A stretch of DNA of 64,000 nt, from contig NZ_CALTSY010000006.1 of NCBI RefSeq assembly GCF_943908415.1, forward strand, positions 16,186 to 80,185. Reading direction: 5' to 3'. The DNA comes from an uncultured Anaerococcus sp. (GTDB lineage Bacteria > Bacillota > Clostridia > Tissierellales > Peptoniphilaceae). The position numbers and the translations under genes were made by a program. The notes below the pieces were generated by a model that was not told where the DNA came from, made no database searches, and saw only the letters and a program-made list of their open reading frames with translations. Positions within the stretch are counted from its first letter, which is position 1. Each line of letters opens with the position of its first letter. Below are positions 8,933 to 18,258 of the stretch, piece by piece.

Positions 8933-9364
8933 ATGTCAGACGAAAAAAGAACATTTGAAGCTGGATCTGATTCAGATAATATAAAAGATGATTTTAACCA
9001 AACTCAAGGAAATATTAAAGAAGGTTTTGAGAATACAAAAAATCATGTAGAAGATGATTTTAACCAAGTTAAAGATAATGTAGAAAATGATTTTGATGAA
9101 TTTAATAAAAATAATAAATTTAATGAAAATAATAAGTTTAACGAGGTTAACAAAGATGAAACAGTAAATAAAGATAATAGAAAAGACCTAGATGAAACAA
9201 AGAAACACAACACAGAAGAAAAGAAACCTTTCTACTCTAACTGGTGGTTCTGGGTAATATTATTACTTCTTCTTTGGGCTTTATGGCACTTTGGTTTTAA
9301 TAATAATACTGAGACAAGCGAAACAACAAATACTACTACAGTAGAACCATCTGAAGATAACTAA
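8933..9364 (+). CDS. Unknown acidic protein with a C-terminal membrane anchor
   Basis: I do not recognise this 143-residue protein. The first 100 residues are very hydrophilic, rich in Asn, Asp, Lys and Phe, and contain imperfect repeats of the type DDFNQ...N(I/V)(K/E).F (at least three copies), then FNENNKFNEVNK. A single Trp/Leu-rich membrane segment follows (WWFWVILLLLLWALWHFGF, about 105-123), with a short Thr/Glu-rich tail. No signal peptide is seen, so it is probably tail-anchored. The ATG at 8933 is chosen over 8921 because GGAGG (8923-8927) sits 5 nt upstream. Its stop overlaps the stop of the convergent comFC gene. Confidence 0.75.
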   Translation: MSDEKRTFEAGSDSDNIKDDFNQTQGNIKEGFENTKNHVEDDFNQVKDNVENDFDEFNKNNKFNENNKFNEVNKDETVNKDNRKDLDETKKHNTEEKKPFYSNWWFWVILLLLLWALWHFGFNNNTETSETTNTTTVEPSEDN

Positions 9365-9987
9365 GAAATTCTATGCTCGGAGGTGATAGATAAAACTACC
9401 ACCTCTTTTACATTGCATTTATTTAAGCTATTTATTATTTCTAAGGCAGTGAAGCCTGTGGTAATCAAATCATCTATAAGCAAAACACTTTTGCCTGTTA
9501 AATCTCTTTCACATACAAAAGCTTTTTCTAAATTATTAGCCCTTTGTGTCTTATTTAAATTATGCTGAGCCTTAGTATTTTTTACTTTTTTAAAGTCATA
9601 TAGATATTCACAGCTAGTCTTTTCTATAAACAAATCAGTAATCATCTTTATATGGTCAAATCCACGATTATTTAGAGTTTTAGGACTACTTGGAGAAGGT
9701 AAAATATAGTCACAAAAAAATAGTTGATGAACTGTCCCATAATCATAAAGAATACTAGCAAATACCTTTGATAAAGATGTATTACGATTAAACTTATAGT
9801 CTCCTATCATCTTTTTCATATAATTATTATAAAAATATACTGCATGGGCCTCATAGGAGTCTATTTTAAATTCATTTGCTACATAGTCAAGCTTTTTTAG
9901 GCAATTCTTACATAGATAATGGGCTGTTATCGCCTCTCTCTTACATAGGTAGCATGTATCTTTATCTAAAAATAATAAATCAATCAC
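9361..9987 (-). CDS. comFC: ComFC-like phosphoribosyltransferase-fold protein
   Basis: 208-residue ComF/GntX family protein. The N-terminus carries a small zinc-binding motif, CYLCKRE then HYLCKNC (about residues 12-34), and the C-terminal half has the type I PRTase signature VLLIDDLITTGFTALEI. In Bacillus the homologue is needed for DNA uptake; elsewhere the function is unclear. It starts with GTG at 9987 inside the 3' end of recD2 (8-bp overlap), with GGAGA upstream, so the two are translationally linked. It overlaps the convergent plus-strand gene by 4 bp. Confidence 0.88.
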   Translation of the reverse strand: MIDLLFLDKDTCYLCKREAITAHYLCKNCLKKLDYVANEFKIDSYEAHAVYFYNNYMKKMIGDYKFNRNTSLSKVFASILYDYGTVHQLFFCDYILPSPSSPKTLNNRGFDHIKMITDLFIEKTSCEYLYDFKKVKNTKAQHNLNKTQRANNLEKAFVCERDLTGKSVLLIDDLITTGFTALEIINSLNKCNVKEVVVLSITSEHRIS

Positions 9988-12136
9988 CTACAATACTCTC
10001 CATTTCATTTATCCAATAAGATAAATTTGTAAATCTCTTATTGGATGTATTATTATCTACCATTTGCTTTATAATCCTCTTATCTCCTACTAATACTACT
10101 AATTTCTTAGCACGAGTAACACCTGTATAGAGTAGATTTCTAGTTAAAAGCATGGGCGCTACTTGCATCATTGGTATTATTACAGCATCAAATTCTGATC
10201 CTTGTGACTTATGTATAGTTATAGCATAGGATAGTTCTAAATCCTTGATATCTTCTTTCTTGTATTTAACTAATGATCCATCATAAAACTCTACTTCAAG
10301 TCTCTCTTCATCCTTATCTATACCTGTAATAAATCCAATATCACCATTGTATACACCTTCTGCATCTGATAAGGAGTTTTCAGCAATTAAATCATAATTA
10401 TTCCTAACCTGCATCACCTTATCTCCCATCCTAAATACTTTATCATTTACCTTTAAAAATTTTCCAGAAGGATTTACTATTTTCTGTATATTAGTATTTA
10501 TATTAGCTGATCCCCATTGGGTCTTTTTGCTAGGACAGAGAATTTGTATATCTTTTACCTTATCCAAGTCATAATATTTTGGAAGCCTATCATTGACCAA
10601 ATTAGATAAGGTAGTATCAAAGTTATTCTTATTTGACTCTATAAAGAAGAAATCCTTACCTGATTCATTTAAGATAGGATAGGATCCATTATTAATCTTA
10701 TGGGCATTTACAATTATATTTGACTCCAATCCCTGTCTAAATATTTTTTTTAGCCTGATAGTTTTTATATCTGTTTCTATTATATCTTTTAATACATTGC
10801 CTGGTCCAACTGATGGTAACTGATTACTATCACCTACTAGTATAAGTGCAGTACTAGGAGATATAGCACTTATCAAAGACTTCATAAGATAAATATCTAC
10901 CATACTCATCTCATCTACAATCACATAATCTTTTTCTATAGGATTTTCTTCGTTATATTCTGCAAATGCTTCATCTGGTTTAATGCCCAGAAGTCTATGA
11001 ATGGTATATGCATCATCATTAGTTGATTCTTGTATTCTCTTTGCAGCACGTCCTGTGGGTGCTAGCATAGCATAAGTCAATTCATTTTTATTTAAAATCT
11101 TTTTTATTGCATTTATTATAGTTGTTTTTCCAGTACCTGGACCTCCAGTAATTACTAGAAGCATATTATTAAAAGCTTCATTGATAGCTAACTGTTGCTC
11201 ATCTGAAAATGCTGATAAGTCTTCATCAATATCTATATCAAATATGTATTGGCTATCTTTTTTATTGGAAAGCTCCATGGCTACATATTTTTCAGCTTTA
11301 TAAATAGAATGTTTATATACGTATTCTTCATCTTCAATTATAACTATTACAAGTTTATCAGATAAAGAATCCTCTTTTATAACATTATAAACATCCTCTT
11401 TTGTCACTTTTAATAAATATGTAACTTTATTTATTAGATAAGATAATTTAAGTGAAGTATGGCCACTAAATTCTGCTTCATAATTAAGAGTATGACTAAT
11501 ACCTGCGGATATCCTAAATTTTGAATTTGAATTTATTTCCATATTGCGAGCTATCGTATCAGCCATATTAAATCCTACTCCACTGATATCGTCTACTAAC
11601 TTATAAGGATTACTTTTAATAATATCTACAGTATTTTCACCATAAAACTTATATATTTTCATGGCCAAATTATAAGAAATATTTAATCCTTGTAGATAAA
11701 GCATGGTATTTCTGGAATCCTTGCTCTCTTTTGCAGTTTCCTTTATATCTATAATTTTCTTTTTGCCTATGCCAGGGATTGCTTTAAGCTGATCAGTCTG
11801 ATTATAAACTATATCTAATGAGGCTTCACCAAATTTTTCGTAAATCTGCTTAGCAGTCTTTTTGCCAATTCCTTTTATATTAGAATTTGACAAATAGTTT
11901 ATTATAGCTTCCTTACCAGATGGCTTTATAAGTTTTATAGAAGATACATTTATCTGTTCTCCATACTTATCATGGTAAACTAGATCTCCTGTAACTTCTA
12001 CATTATCACCCTCATCAAAAAAAGGCATAGTACCAACACAAGTTATATCAGAATCAGAAGTTTCTACTACAATTATATTGTAGCCATTATCTTCATTCCT
12101 ATATACTATGTTTGTTACTATGCCTTCTAATTTCAT
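9980..12136 (-). CDS. recD2: RecD2-type SF1 DNA helicase
   Basis: 718-residue SF1B 5'-3' helicase of the RecD2/TraA type. It has an N-terminal OB-like domain (1-80), tandem helix-hairpin-helix repeats (KAIPGIGKKKIIDI, ISGVGFNMADTIA), Walker A GGPGTGKTTII, Walker B DEMSMVD, motif III LVGDSNQLPSVGPG and C-terminal motif VI AITIHKSQGSEF. RecD2 works without RecBC in DNA repair and fork maintenance. It follows murA by 3 bp and overlaps comFC; the SD is weak (GTGGAAAT), suggesting coupling to murA. Confidence 0.95.
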   Translation of the reverse strand: MKLEGIVTNIVYRNEDNGYNIIVVETSDSDITCVGTMPFFDEGDNVEVTGDLVYHDKYGEQINVSSIKLIKPSGKEAIINYLSNSNIKGIGKKTAKQIYEKFGEASLDIVYNQTDQLKAIPGIGKKKIIDIKETAKESKDSRNTMLYLQGLNISYNLAMKIYKFYGENTVDIIKSNPYKLVDDISGVGFNMADTIARNMEINSNSKFRISAGISHTLNYEAEFSGHTSLKLSYLINKVTYLLKVTKEDVYNVIKEDSLSDKLVIVIIEDEEYVYKHSIYKAEKYVAMELSNKKDSQYIFDIDIDEDLSAFSDEQQLAINEAFNNMLLVITGGPGTGKTTIINAIKKILNKNELTYAMLAPTGRAAKRIQESTNDDAYTIHRLLGIKPDEAFAEYNEENPIEKDYVIVDEMSMVDIYLMKSLISAISPSTALILVGDSNQLPSVGPGNVLKDIIETDIKTIRLKKIFRQGLESNIIVNAHKINNGSYPILNESGKDFFFIESNKNNFDTTLSNLVNDRLPKYYDLDKVKDIQILCPSKKTQWGSANINTNIQKIVNPSGKFLKVNDKVFRMGDKVMQVRNNYDLIAENSLSDAEGVYNGDIGFITGIDKDEERLEVEFYDGSLVKYKKEDIKDLELSYAITIHKSQGSEFDAVIIPMMQVAPMLLTRNLLYTGVTRAKKLVVLVGDKRIIKQMVDNNTSNKRFTNLSYWINEMESIVGD

Positions 12137-12139
12137 TTT

Positions 12140-13414
12140 TTAAATTTCCACTCTCTTTATCTTAGCTCCAAGCTTAGTAAATTTTTCTACTAAATCACTG
12201 TAGCCTCGGTCTATATGATAAATATCTGATATCCTAGTTTCTCCATCTGCAACCAAGGCTGCTATTACAAGGGCTGCCCCTGCTCTTAAGTCAGTTGCCT
12301 TTACGTCAGCTCCATGTAGCTTATCTACGCCAACGATGGTTGCTCGATTGCCACTAGTTGCTATAGCTGCTCCCATTTTGTTAAGTTGCTCTACATGCAT
12401 GAATCTATTTTCGAAAACAGTTTCTTGGATCTTACTTTCACCATCACATATAGTCATAAGAGCCATAAACTGAGCTTGAGCATCTGTGGGAAATCCTGGA
12501 TATGGAAGAGTTTGGATATTTGTTGGTTTTAGCTTATTATTAACACTAACCTTTATAATATCTTCATCTTCAATTTCCTCTACATTAGCTCCCATTTCTA
12601 TAAGCTTTGCTATAATCGGTCTGATGTGGCTTCCTATAACATTATTAATTGTTACATTTCCCTTTGTCATAGCAGCTGCAATCATATAACTTGCTGCTTC
12701 TATCCTGTCTGGAATGATAGTGTGTCTAGTTCCTGTAAGTTTTTCTACACCTTGTATTACTATGGTTGATGTACCAGCACCTTTAATATTTGCACCCATT
12801 TTTGATAAAAATGAGGCTAAATCTACTATTTCAGGCTCTTTTGCGGCATTTTCTATTATAGTTTCACCATCTGCAAGTGTTGCTGCCATTATTATATTCT
12901 GTGTCGCACCTACTGATGGAAAGTCTAGGTATATTTCATTACCTACAAGTTCACCATTTGTTTCTATAGCTATTTCTTCATCACTTACACGCGTGCTTGC
13001 TCCTAGTGATTCAAAACCTTTTAAGTGTAAGTCTATAGGTCTAGCTCCTATATTACAACCACCTGGAGCCTTTGTATATGCTTTTTTAAATCTTGATAAA
13101 AGCGGTCCCATTACTACGAATGAAGCACGCATTTTATCCATTAGCTCATAAGGAGTTTCACATGTATTTACATTTGATGAATCAATCTTTACTGTATCTT
13201 TATCAATATACTCAACCTTAGATCCTAGATGTCTTAAAACTTCTAGCATGATCTCAACATCCTTTAAGGCTGGAACAGCATCTAGTATAATCTCTTCTGT
13301 TCCTAAAATACAAGCTGCAAGGATTGGTAGTGCTGAGTTTTTGGCACCTGAGATGTTAACTTCACCTTCTAAAGGGCCTCCACCATTTATTACTAGTATT
13401 TCTTTTTTATCCAT
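12140..13414 (-). CDS. murA: UDP-N-acetylglucosamine 1-carboxyvinyltransferase
   Basis: Commits UDP-GlcNAc to peptidoglycan synthesis by transfer of enolpyruvate from PEP. The 424-residue protein shows the fold's repeats, the substrate motif NISGAKNSALP and the active-site loop APGGCNIGARPID. The catalytic Cys is present at residue 120, so the fosfomycin target residue is intact. TDAQAQFMAL and DLRAGAALVIAALVA are further family motifs. Firmicutes often have two copies; only one is in view. It lies between upp and recD2 on the same strand. Confidence 0.96.
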   Translation of the reverse strand: MDKKEILVINGGGPLEGEVNISGAKNSALPILAACILGTEEIILDAVPALKDVEIMLEVLRHLGSKVEYIDKDTVKIDSSNVNTCETPYELMDKMRASFVVMGPLLSRFKKAYTKAPGGCNIGARPIDLHLKGFESLGASTRVSDEEIAIETNGELVGNEIYLDFPSVGATQNIIMAATLADGETIIENAAKEPEIVDLASFLSKMGANIKGAGTSTIVIQGVEKLTGTRHTIIPDRIEAASYMIAAAMTKGNVTINNVIGSHIRPIIAKLIEMGANVEEIEDEDIIKVSVNNKLKPTNIQTLPYPGFPTDAQAQFMALMTICDGESKIQETVFENRFMHVEQLNKMGAAIATSGNRATIVGVDKLHGADVKATDLRAGAALVIAALVADGETRISDIYHIDRGYSDLVEKFTKLGAKIKRVEI

Positions 13415-13425
13415 TTAATTTCCCT

Positions 13426-14058
13426 TTATTTTGTACCAAATAGTCTGTCTCCAGCGTCTCCAAGTCCTGGTACAATATAACTATTTTCGTTTAAACCTTC
13501 ATCAAGTTGAGCTACTACTATCCTAACATCTGGGTGAGCTTCTCTCAACTTTTCGATTCCTTCAGGAGCTGCAATTATGCTAAGAAACTTGATACCCTTG
13601 CATCCTTTTTCCTTAAGTCTCTCTATGGCATCACAAGCAGATCCACCTGTTGCAAGCATTGGGTCAACTACTATGATATCTCTTTTTTCTACATCATTAG
13701 GTAATTTTGAATAATACTCTACTGGCATTAGAGTTTCTTCATCTCTATACATACCTATATGGCCGATCTTTGCTGCTGGAAATACTTCAAGAACACCATC
13801 AACCATTCCAAGACCTGCTCTAAGTATAGGCACTATTCCTAATTTCTTACCAGATATTCTATATCCAGTTGCTTTTGTAACAGGAGTAGTAAGCTCATAT
13901 TCTTCAAGATCTAGATCTTTAGTTGCTTCGTATGCAAGTATTATAGCTATTTCTTTTATAATGGATCTAAATTCATTAGATCCTGTATTTATATCTCTAA
14001 GTATTGAAATTTTGTGTTTAATAACCGGATGGTCTAAAATTTGAACATTCTCTGTCAT
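13426..14058 (-). CDS. upp: Uracil phosphoribosyltransferase
   Basis: Makes UMP from uracil and PRPP in pyrimidine salvage. The 210-residue protein has the UPRTase PRPP loop [14 protein letters not shown] and the C-terminal uracil-site motif [24 protein letters not shown] lies before the ATG. It stands 8 bp downstream of the tsaC-like gene, in the same transcription unit. Confidence 0.97.
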   Translation of the reverse strand: MTENVQILDHPVIKHKISILRDINTGSNEFRSIIKEIAIILAYEATKDLDLEEYELTTPVTKATGYRISGKKLGIVPILRAGLGMVDGVLEVFPAAKIGHIGMYRDEETLMPVEYYSKLPNDVEKRDIIVVDPMLATGGSACDAIERLKEKGCKGIKFLSIIAAPEGIEKLREAHPDVRIVVAQLDEGLNENSYIVPGLGDAGDRLFGTK

Positions 14059-14066
14059 AATTCCTC

Positions 14067-15104
14067 CTAAATGTAATAAATATTACCGGACGCTGATTTT
14101 TTCATTCTATTCATTATACTCTTACCCAAATTATTGTCCTCGACTCCTTCTGCAATTATGATATCAATTTCCTTAGAATCCATCTTTCGAAGGTAGGTAA
14201 AAAGAACATGACTCATTGTAGATAAGTCATCCTTATTGCCAAGGGATAGAGTATAATAGTCATTAAATTTTTCTATAGATTCTTCAAAAGTAAGGATACC
14301 AACTTTTAAATCCTGATTCTCATATTGATTAGCCTTTTCAAGCATTTTTTCACAAGCTTTATTACCTACATAGACTTCCACCTTTGCTTCTGGTGCATAA
14401 TGCTTATATTTTTGTCCTGGGGATTTTGGGATACTCTTTTCATCAATAAGCGCATCATCTAATCTTATATTTGGCAAAATGTTTTTTAAGTATTCATAGG
14501 TAAAAAATCCTGGCCTTAAGATTGTGGGTATGTCCTCACTTAAATCTATAACTGTTGATTCTATTCCGATTTGGGCATCTCCCCCATCTATAATCATAGA
14601 AATTCTATTTTCCATATCATGCATTACATCACTGGCTCTAGTTGGAGACGGCCTTCCAGAAATATTGGCACTTGGTGCTGCAATCGGTGTGTTTGATAAT
14701 TCGATGAGCTTTAAGGATATTTTATTTTTTGGCATCCTTATAGCTACTGTATCAAGTCCTGCAGAAACTATATCAGGAACTTTTGATGATTTTTTAAGAA
14801 TCATAGTAAGTGGTCCGGGCCAGCATATATCCATTATCTTTTTAGCATCATCTGTTATATCATCAGATAAATTATATAGCATAGATTTATCTGAAATATG
14901 TAATATTAATGGATTGTCAGATGGCCTACCCTTTGCTTTAAATATTTTTTTACAAGCTTGTGCATTTAGTCCATCTGCACCTAAACCATAAACAGTTTCG
15001 GTGGGAAAGGCCACAAGCTGTCCATCATTTATAAGCTCAGCAGCCTTATACAATATGTTTTCATCTATATTATTTTCATCAATATCAAAAATCTTCGTAA
15101 TCAT
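14067..15104 (-). CDS. Threonylcarbamoyl-AMP synthase (Sua5 type)
   Basis: Uses threonine, bicarbonate and ATP to make threonylcarbamoyl-AMP, the first step of tRNA t6A37 synthesis. The N-terminal YrdC/TsaC domain (about 1-210) holds [34 protein letters not shown] and [11 protein letters not shown]. The C-terminal Sua5 domain (about 240-345) follows a linker with [11 protein letters not shown], making it the long Sua5 form (345 residues). Its start lies 20 bp inside the upstream transporter gene with only a weak SD, consistent with translational coupling. Confidence 0.95.
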   Translation of the reverse strand: MITKIFDIDENNIDENILYKAAELINDGQLVAFPTETVYGLGADGLNAQACKKIFKAKGRPSDNPLILHISDKSMLYNLSDDITDDAKKIMDICWPGPLTMILKKSSKVPDIVSAGLDTVAIRMPKNKISLKLIELSNTPIAAPSANISGRPSPTRASDVMHDMENRISMIIDGGDAQIGIESTVIDLSEDIPTILRPGFFTYEYLKNILPNIRLDDALIDEKSIPKSPGQKYKHYAPEAKVEVYVGNKACEKMLEKANQYENQDLKVGILTFEESIEKFNDYYTLSLGNKDDLSTMSHVLFTYLRKMDSKEIDIIIAEGVEDNNLGKSIMNRMKKSASGNIYYI

Positions 15105-16080
15105 TTTTCGCCTGTTTTTCTAAGTGCTTAATTTTTTTATTAATATCATCATCAATTAAGATGGTATAAGTAGGGTCCATATGAATACTTAAATTCATGC
15201 CTACTTCTGACTTCACTTTTTGTTGAATATTTGTAATAAGCCTATGGGCTACTAATAATGATAAGTTTTCTGCTATTTCAACATCAACTGATCCTTCTAA
15301 GTGTCCCTTTCCATATTCATGTATGTGAAGATTATGGTAACCGACTATAAAGTCGCTTTCCATAATAATCTTTCCTACTTTTTCTTCAATCTCTGGATTT
15401 ACTCTTTGCCCTAAAAGATAAGCTACTGAATCTTTAAATAAGTCTAAACCAGGTTTAAATACAAATCCTGCTAAAAGTAAACCCATAAGAGCATCTACTT
15501 TAAAATTAAAGTTGTTTTCTATTATAGCTGCTAGGATTATCCCTGAAGTTGCTAGTATGTCATTTCTAGCATCTGCCATAACTCCAAAGTTAAGATCAGA
15601 GTCTAATTGATTATAAAGTCTCCTGTTTAAAAAATAAATATAAAACTTAGCTATGATGCTAAATACCAACACACATATGGCGGTTAAATCAAAGCTAGTT
15701 CGACTTTCACTAGCATAATGATGTAGAGCGTTTATAAAAAGCTTGGCCCCAACATACATAATTAATATTCCCACTAAAAGTGAAATCAAACTCTCGCTAC
15801 GTCCATGACCGAAAGGATGCTCCTTATCAGCTGGTTTTTGGCTAAGTCTAGATCCAAACAGAGCCATAAGTGATACAACTGTATCAGATAAATTGTTAAA
15901 TCCATCATTAACTATAGCAGCAGAATTTGATCCATAACCAACAATAAGCTTAAATATAACTAAGATAATATTAATTACAATAGCTATTGTGGATGATAAA
16001 GATATTAACTTAAGTCTCGTGTTAGGATTTTCATAGTTTTTATAATCCTTTATAAATTTACTTGCAAAAAAATTAAACAA
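15085..16080 (-). CDS. Cation diffusion facilitator (CDF) metal efflux transporter
   Basis: 331-residue CDF protein with about six membrane segments (30-230) and a C-terminal cytoplasmic metal-sensing domain. Zinc-site motifs are NDGFNNLSDTVVSL in TM2 and ADARNDILATSGI in TM5, plus HPFGHGRSE in the TM2-3 loop. The site composition (N..D and D..D) is closer to manganese/iron-type members than to His-containing zinc ones, but the metal is not certain. It starts with TTG at 16080 (GGAG 10 nt upstream), 1 bp after the prfA stop codon. Confidence 0.93.
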   Translation of the reverse strand: MFNFFASKFIKDYKNYENPNTRLKLISLSSTIAIVINIILVIFKLIVGYGSNSAAIVNDGFNNLSDTVVSLMALFGSRLSQKPADKEHPFGHGRSESLISLLVGILIMYVGAKLFINALHHYASESRTSFDLTAICVLVFSIIAKFYIYFLNRRLYNQLDSDLNFGVMADARNDILATSGIILAAIIENNFNFKVDALMGLLLAGFVFKPGLDLFKDSVAYLLGQRVNPEIEEKVGKIIMESDFIVGYHNLHIHEYGKGHLEGSVDVEIAENLSLLVAHRLITNIQQKVKSEVGMNLSIHMDPTYTILIDDDINKKIKHLEKQAKNDYEDF

Positions 16081-16081
16081 G

Positions 16082-17152
16082 CTATTCTCCTATTTGCTCA
16101 AGCTTTCTAGTTTGATCTTCTGATATAAGAGAATTTATCATATCATCTATGTTTCCGTTTAAGAAATCTTCTAGCTGATATACTGTCTTATTAATCCTGT
16201 GGTCTGTAATCCTACCTTGTGGGAAATTGTATGTTCTAATTCTCTCACTTCTATCTCCAGTACCTACTTGAGATTTTCTATTATCAGCTATCTCTTTATT
16301 TCTTTTTTCTTCTTCAAGTTCATAAAGACGAGCACGTAAAACCCTCATAGCCTTATCTTTATTCTTTATTTGACTTTTTTCATCTTGACAAGTTACTACA
16401 AGACCTGTTGGAATATGAGTAAGTCTAACAGCAGAGTCAGTTGTATTTACTGATTGTCCACCATTACCACTTGATCTATAAACATCAACTCTTACATCAT
16501 TTGGGTCTATAGTAATATCTACATCATCTACTTCAGGAAGAACTGCTACAGTTGCAGTAGATGTATGAATCCTACCACCAGATTCTGTTTCTGGTACACG
16601 TTGAACTCGATGAACTCCAGACTCATATTTAAGTTTAGAATAAGCTCCTTCTCCTTTTACAACAAAGGTAGCTTCTTTAATACCACCTACTCCTTGCGAA
16701 GATACATCTATCTCTTCTGTCTTAAAACCAGCTTTATCTGCATACATGTTATACATTCTATACAAGTCTCCTGCAAAAAGTCCAGCTTCATCTCCACCAG
16801 CTCCTGGCCTAATTTCAACTATAACGTCTTTTGTATCATTAGGATCTTTAGGTATTAAAAGAATTCTCATATCTTCATTATATTGTTCTAGATTTTTCTT
16901 TGATTCAGCGATTTCTTCTTTTAGCATTTCTAGCATCTCGCTATCATCTGTTTCATTCATCAATTCCTTATTTTCTTCGATAGTTGATTCAGCACTTAGT
17001 ATTTGCTCATACTTTTCAACTATTGGTTTTAAAGAATTGTATTCACGTGATACTTTTGTAAACTTATTCATATCTGATAAAATTTCTGGATCTGCTAATT
17101 TCATTTCCAAATCTTTATAGTTGTCTCTTATATGTTCTAAATTTTCAAACAT
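16082..17152 (-). CDS. prfA: Peptide chain release factor 1
   Basis: Recognises UAA and UAG stop codons and triggers peptide release. The 356-residue protein has the GGQ loop within SGNGGQSVNTTDSAVR and the RF1 anticodon-like PxT tripeptide as PET in VHRVQRVPETESGGR. GNGGQSVN rather than GAGGQHVN is a conservative variant; GGQ itself is intact. Its modifying methyltransferase gene prmC lies 2 bp upstream, a standard pairing. Confidence 0.97.
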   Translation of the reverse strand: MFENLEHIRDNYKDLEMKLADPEILSDMNKFTKVSREYNSLKPIVEKYEQILSAESTIEENKELMNETDDSEMLEMLKEEIAESKKNLEQYNEDMRILLIPKDPNDTKDVIVEIRPGAGGDEAGLFAGDLYRMYNMYADKAGFKTEEIDVSSQGVGGIKEATFVVKGEGAYSKLKYESGVHRVQRVPETESGGRIHTSTATVAVLPEVDDVDITIDPNDVRVDVYRSSGNGGQSVNTTDSAVRLTHIPTGLVVTCQDEKSQIKNKDKAMRVLRARLYELEEEKRNKEIADNRKSQVGTGDRSERIRTYNFPQGRITDHRINKTVYQLEDFLNGNIDDMINSLISEDQTRKLEQIGE

Positions 17153-17154
17153 AG

Positions 17155-17949
17155 TTATCCTTTCTCAGCTATGATAAATCTATCAAAGCCATTAAAATCT
17201 TTTAAATTAATAATATTTTTAAAATCAGATTTGATCAATAGTTCATTAATCTTATCCTTTTGGTCATATCCAATTTCAAAAATCAGATGGCCATTTTTAT
17301 TTAGATAAATAGATGCATCCTTTATTATTAGCCTATAAAAATAGAGACCATCTTCTCCACCATATAATGCTGATTTTGGTTCATAATACAATTTATTCTC
17401 TAAGTTTTCATAATCATTCTTATTTATATAAGGTGGATTCGAAATAATTATATCAAATTTTTTATCTATATTTTCAAATAAATCACTTTTAAGAAAATCT
17501 ACATTATCTATTTTAAGTCTTTGCTTGTTATCTTTAGATAAAGATAAGGCTCTATCTTCAATATCTATTCCCAAAATTTTAGAATCTTTAAGATTATAGG
17601 CTAAAGCCAGGCTAATTGCTCCAGATCCACATCCTATATCTAAAATTTCTTTTTTATTAAAATTCGAATTAATTAGATAGTCTACAATGATTTCTGTTTC
17701 AAACCTAGGTATTAGTGCTCTTTCATCTACTATTAAATTTATATTGTAAAAATCCCAGGTGCCTAAGGCATATTGGAGTGGATATCCCTTGCCTAATTTT
17801 TCTTCTATTTCCAATAATCTTTGATAATCTATTTCACTTAATTCTTGGTTTTTATTTAATAATATATATGACTTAGACTCTCCTAAAATATAGGATAAGG
17901 CTAAGATTAAGTCTTGATTTTCTTTATTTATTATGTCTTTAATTTGCAT
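17155..17949 (-). CDS. prmC: Release factor glutamine methyltransferase
   Basis: Methylates the glutamine of the GGQ loop of release factors; it sits next to prfA. The protein (264 residues from the ATG) has the N-terminal helical substrate domain, the SAM motif ILDIGCGSGAISLALA and the catalytic IIISNPPYI. An in-frame GTG at 17958 is an alternative start. Neither start has a recognisable SD: the rpmE terminator hairpin ends only 12 nt before the ATG, and TATAAT overlaps it. How the gene is initiated is therefore unclear. Confidence 0.95.
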   Translation of the reverse strand: MQIKDIINKENQDLILALSYILGESKSYILLNKNQELSEIDYQRLLEIEEKLGKGYPLQYALGTWDFYNINLIVDERALIPRFETEIIVDYLINSNFNKKEILDIGCGSGAISLALAYNLKDSKILGIDIEDRALSLSKDNKQRLKIDNVDFLKSDLFENIDKKFDIIISNPPYINKNDYENLENKLYYEPKSALYGGEDGLYFYRLIIKDASIYLNKNGHLIFEIGYDQKDKINELLIKSDFKNIINLKDFNGFDRFIIAEKG

Positions 17950-17961
17950 TATATACACAAA

Positions 17962-17987
17962 AATAAGGTTAGTTGCCTAACCTTATT
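17962..17987 (-). terminator. Terminator of rpmE
   Basis: An 11-bp AATAAGGTTAG/CTAACCTTATT stem with a 4-nt loop, followed by TTTG on the minus strand. The stem begins inside the rpmE stop region. It separates rpmE from prmC-prfA. Confidence 0.75.
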
Positions 17988-18189
17988 ATTTTCTACCATA
18001 TCTTCTGTTAAATTTCTCAACATTACCACCACGTTCAGCAGTTCTTTGTTTACCAGAGTAGAATGGATGGCAGTTACTGCATACTTCTACTTTGATTTCT
18101 TCTTCTGTAGATCCTACTTCAAATTCGTTTCCACATGAAATGCATGTTACTTTAGCTTGGTGGTATTCTGGATGGATTTCTTTGTTCAT
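17986..18189 (-). CDS. rpmE: 50S ribosomal protein L31 (zinc form)
   Basis: 67-residue L31 with both CxxC pairs (CISC and CSNC), so it is the zinc-binding C+ type. HPFYSGKQ and the basic C-terminus FNRRYGRK match the family. AGAGGTG lies before the ATG. It has its own terminator and so is largely monocistronic. Confidence 0.97.
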   Translation of the reverse strand: MNKEIHPEYHQAKVTCISCGNEFEVGSTEEEIKVEVCSNCHPFYSGKQRTAERGGNVEKFNRRYGRK

Positions 18190-18258
18190 TTAAACACCTC
18201 TATTCTCATTCAATAAGCATTTTTAATTATACCAGCTTATATAGATAAAATCAAGGAT

